17,119 nt of DNA from JBBPYR01 sp038199755 (GTDB taxonomy: Bacteria > Chloroflexota > Ktedonobacteria > Ktedonobacterales > Ktedonobacteraceae): positions 1-17,119 of the forward strand of contig JBBPYR010000109.1 of NCBI GenBank assembly GCA_038199755.1, given 5' to 3'. Positions 14,743-17,119 of the stretch are shown here, one piece after another (position 1 is the stretch's first letter; each line of letters starts with the position of its first letter). A program made the translations under genes and the position numbers. The notes beneath the pieces were generated by a model, which did no database searches, was not told the DNA's origin, and worked only from the letters and a program-made list of their open reading frames with translations.

Positions 14743-15945
14743 ATGAATTCTCTGCCAGCTTTGTTGATTGGTGGCCCGCCACACGCGGGTAAATCTGTCC
14801 TGTTTTACGCAATCACGCATGCATTACGTGAACGCGGTATTCCTCATCATGCTATTCGTGCTTGCCCTGATGGCGAGGGCAACTGGTCGCAGGAAGCAGA
14901 TCAGGAGTTGGTTCGTGTTATTCGTATTAATAATAAGACATGGTCCGAAGAGTTTACGCAACGCATTTGCCGTGACATTGAACAGCGTCTGTTGCCGATG
15001 CTAATTGATATGGGTGGAAAGCCACAAGCCTCACAAATACAAATCTTTCAACATTGTACTCATTCGCTTCTCCTGTTGAAACCAGCGGATGAGCAAAGCA
15101 TGCAATTTTGGAGACAGTTGGTGGAGGCAAATGGTTTGCTACCTATTGCACAACTGAACTCTTCGCTTGATGACCCATCGCATGTTACCGCTAAGTCGCC
15201 AGTGATTGAAGGTACCTTGAGCGGTTTGCAACGCGGCTCAGCGGTGCAAGGAGAACTCTTTGATCTACTCGTAGAGCGTATCGCCGCATTATTTAGCTCA
15301 TATACACAGCAAGATTTGAACAATATTTGGGTAACACGCGCACCGACTGAATTGGTTGTGAACCTACCTGTTGTGCTACAACGTATTGCTCATGGCGCGA
15401 CGCGCTGGGAACCAAAGATGATACCTGCTGTGCTGCAGGATTTGCCCGTACAAACTGCTCTTTCTGTCTATGGCCAGGGACCACACTGGTTATATGGCAC
15501 ACTGGCGGCGTATAGTGGAAATACTCCCTTCTATCAGTTCGATCCGCGTATTGGAAATGTTAAAGAAACTGAACCATCTCCTGGCAATACCGAGGGTGGT
15601 TGGATTACTCCTCCACGCATAGGCTTTGGTTCGACCTCCTCTAGTGAGGTGGTAGTTAAGTTACAGCATAGTAATGATGTGACGGTACTTACGCTTGATA
15701 TACCCAAGAAGCATCTTGATTATTGGCAAGCCGAGACACTTACTTTCCCTGAGACTGCATCTGACCATGGCTTGATTCTAAATGGTTCAATGCCATCGTG
15801 GTTGCTAACTGCGCTTGTACGTCTGTATGCGCCGCATGTTGCATGGATAGCAGCTTATTATCCACCATCCGATTGTGCAGTACTGATGACTTCCACGATA
15901 CCTAATTATGAGCCGGGTGATACTCTCCCCATGCCTAGTTTGTAG
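14743..15945 (+). CDS. csx3: P-loop ATPase fused to two Csx3-like domains
   Basis: A 400-aa protein. The N-terminal part has Walker A GGPPHAGKS (10-18) and resembles a small-molecule kinase-like P-loop fold up to about 195. A first Csx3-like half follows, with YGQGPHWLYGTLAAY (243-257) and TPFYQFDPRIG (261-271). A second Csx3-like domain occupies about 300-400, with NGSMPSWLLTALVRLY (347-362), WIAAYYPPSDCAVLM (368-382) and a final PGDTLPMPSL. In Archaeoglobus Csx3, a cA4 ring nuclease, I recall His60, Asp69, Arg71 and His80 as key; the first copy keeps Asp267 and Arg269 but not the histidines, and the second keeps none. The ATG at 14743 is chosen for AAAGGAA upstream. It is divergent from the CARF-HTH gene. 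Confidence 0.8.
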   Translation: MNSLPALLIGGPPHAGKSVLFYAITHALRERGIPHHAIRACPDGEGNWSQEADQELVRVIRINNKTWSEEFTQRICRDIEQRLLPMLIDMGGKPQASQIQIFQHCTHSLLLLKPADEQSMQFWRQLVEANGLLPIAQLNSSLDDPSHVTAKSPVIEGTLSGLQRGSAVQGELFDLLVERIAALFSSYTQQDLNNIWVTRAPTELVVNLPVVLQRIAHGATRWEPKMIPAVLQDLPVQTALSVYGQGPHWLYGTLAAYSGNTPFYQFDPRIGNVKETEPSPGNTEGGWITPPRIGFGSTSSSEVVVKLQHSNDVTVLTLDIPKKHLDYWQAETLTFPETASDHGLILNGSMPSWLLTALVRLYAPHVAWIAAYYPPSDCAVLMTSTIPNYEPGDTLPMPSL

Positions 15946-15988
15946 AGATTACTGTACTACAAACATATGCTATTGTAAAGGTGTTTGT

Positions 15989-16020
15989 CTACACTATAGT
16001 CATAAAAGGCTATAGTGTAG
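15989..16020 (+). terminator. 11-bp perfect hairpin after the ATPase-Csx3 gene
   Basis: CTACACTATAG (15989-15999) is the exact inverse complement of 16010-16020, with a 10-base loop. It begins 43 bases after the stop codon and is followed by a weak TTTAAT, so it may terminate the Csx3-fusion transcript before cas3'. The AT-rich stem and poor T-tract make a regulatory dyad an alternative. The rest of 15946-16187 has no gene. Confidence 0.5.
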
Positions 16021-16044
16021 TTTAATGTCTTGTGTACATCATAG

Positions 16045-16062
16045 TTGTACAATTTGGTACAA
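16045..16062. promoter_or_regulatory. Palindrome TTGTAC-N6-GTACAA upstream of cas3'
   Basis: Six-base perfect inverted arms (16045-16050 and 16057-16062) surround AATTTG, giving an 18-bp dyad about 125 bases before the cas3' start. The size fits a dimeric repressor site. No strong promoter pair was found near it, so whether it controls cas3' is uncertain. Confidence 0.4.
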
Positions 16063-16187
16063 TCATGATTTAGAGTGCATATAGGGTATTGCAATTTGGT
16101 GAGAAATGAGAGAAGATAGACTCTGCATTTCCGCTTTTTGTTGGATGATGGGTATATATGAGGTAAAGGTAATTTGGGGGGACATTG

Positions 16188-17119
16188 ATGATGACTACTT
16201 TGGGTTTGCATATTTTGCCGGTCTTTTCACAACTGCATGCTAGCTTTACTCTTGGCAATGTACGGTTGTTGACGCATCAGGTTGACACGTTGAACGCGTT
16301 TAACGATGCTGATGTGGATGTGATTATCAATACGGCGATGACGGGCGATGGCAAGAGCTTGGCGGCATATCTGGCGGCTTTGTGTGATGGTAAGAGTGTG
16401 GTGGCGATGTATCCGACGAATGAGTTGATCGTGGATCAGTACGCGGCGTTGCCTCGTTACAGTCAGCAGTTGCAGGTACGTTTACCCGCTTGCGACACGA
16501 TGTATAGCGAGAAGATTACGCAGTTGATGCGCATGCATGACACGATGGTACGCCTGGAGGAGGTTCGCAAGCTGTTAATGAGGAACAAATTGCTGCTGAC
16601 GAATCCTGATCTACTACACTTGATTATGAGCCATCAGTATGGATGGGGGCATTTGCGGAAGGAGCTTCCGGTTACGGTTGGCAGCTACTTTGATTATTTC
16701 CTGTTTGATGAGTTTCATGTCTTTGGTGTGCCACAGGTTATTGCCGTGATGAATATGCTCGGCTATCTGATGACGGGTTACAGGGATAAGCCTCATGAAC
16801 GGAAGAAGTTTGTTTTCCTCTCGGCTACTCCAAACCCACTGTTAGCACGGTTTTTGGAACAAGGAGGCTTACGCACGCGGCAAATTATGGGCTGCTATCG
16901 CTCGTCTGCTGGAGAGGGGTATCGTTGCATTTTGCAGACGTGTGATCTGGCACTGCATGAGATTAGCCAGGAACTGCCTACTGAATTGTGGGTAGAAGAG
17001 CATCTGGCAGAGATACATGGCTTCTTTCAAAAGTATCGGGCGTCGAAGGCTGCCATTCTGGTTTCTTCGGTGGCGACTGCGCGCCGTTTGTATGCTCGCT
17101 TGAAGGCGTATTTTGAGCC
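16188..17119 (+). CDS. cas3: Type I-D CRISPR helicase Cas3', 5' part (runs off the window)
   Basis: The open frame has no stop to the window end, giving the first 310 residues. Helicase motifs are clear: Gln31 in the LLTHQVDTL Q-motif-like segment, Walker A TGDGKS (52-57), motif Ia AMYPTNELIVDQY (73-85), Walker B box DEFH (174-177) and motif III FLSATP (210-215). There is no HD nuclease domain before the helicase, as expected for type I-D, where the HD lies in Cas10d. NTALTGDGKS-type and YPTNEL-type segments are typical of I-D Cas3' as I know them. The ATG at 16188 (a second ATG at 16191 is possible) follows a GGGGGGA. In type I-D, Cas3' unwinds and helps degrade target DNA. Further I-D genes should follow. 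Confidence 0.85.
   Translation, partial: MMTTLGLHILPVFSQLHASFTLGNVRLLTHQVDTLNAFNDADVDVIINTAMTGDGKSLAAYLAALCDGKSVVAMYPTNELIVDQYAALPRYSQQLQVRLPACDTMYSEKITQLMRMHDTMVRLEEVRKLLMRNKLLLTNPDLLHLIMSHQYGWGHLRKELPVTVGSYFDYFLFDEFHVFGVPQVIAVMNMLGYLMTGYRDKPHERKKFVFLSATPNPLLARFLEQGGLRTRQIMGCYRSSAGEGYRCILQTCDLALHEISQELPTELWVEEHLAEIHGFFQKYRASKAAILVSSVATARRLYARLKAYFE

Noticed and set aside
14685..14744. Longer start for the CARF-HTH gene
   Set aside because: It would overlap the divergent gene's start and lacks a ribosome binding site, whereas the ATG at 14684 has GGAAGA and starts at the NE0113 fold.
15946..16187. CRISPR array or leader before cas3'
   Set aside because: No direct repeats of 25-40 bp with regular spacers are present, only a hairpin and a dyad.

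Overview
The window reads as a bacterial chromosome segment, probably Chloroflexota (Ktedonobacteria or Chloroflexia type). The basis for that is the set of CRISPR accessory proteins: an NE0113-type CARF protein with a LuxR-like tail, Csx15, an ATPase-Csx3 fusion and a type I-D helicase. As I recall, these travel together in Chloroflexota and partly in cyanobacteria. The assignment is an inference, not a search result. No rRNA, tRNA, transposase or CRISPR array was seen.

Layout. Positions 1-225 are extreme G/C homopolymer, most likely a bad contig end. Positions 377-5138 hold ordinary genes: a Gfo/Idh/MocA oxidoreductase (+), a 31-bp hairpin, a GNAT acetyltransferase (-) with a possible 43-aa ORF overlapping its start, an MBL-fold hydrolase and an OsmC-family protein (+), and two coupled ABC ATPases (-). 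The first of these ATPases carries an AbrB-like tail. A promoter and five tandem 9-bp repeats lie upstream of the ATPase pair.

Positions 5264-13667 (-) are one tight type III-B CRISPR operon: cas10/cmr2, cmr3, cmr1, cmr4, cmr5, cmr6, a CARF-PD-(D/E)XK nuclease of the Can2/Card1 family, and csx15. Cas10 has no HD nuclease domain but keeps the GGDD cyclase motif, and Cmr4 keeps Asp26. The likely logic is as follows: target RNA is bound and cut by the Cmr backbone, Cas10 makes cyclic oligoadenylate (cOA), Can2/Card1 is switched on, and Csx15 binds or removes the signal.

Upstream, 13803-14684 (-) encodes a CARF/NE0113 domain fused to a LuxR-type helix-turn-helix. Two direct repeats 22 bp apart lie between it and cas10. 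Divergent from it, 14743-15945 (+) encodes a P-loop ATPase joined to two Csx3-like ring-nuclease domains that lack several of the catalytic residues of Archaeoglobus Csx3. Together they look like a cOA-responsive control module placed at the head of the operon.

From 16188 to the window end (+) a type I-D Cas3' helicase begins and is cut off. No cas6, cas1 or cas2 is present, so the III-B complex probably takes its crRNAs from the type I-D system beyond the right edge. By eye the cmr-can2 block is more AT-rich than the genes to its left, consistent with acquisition as a module.
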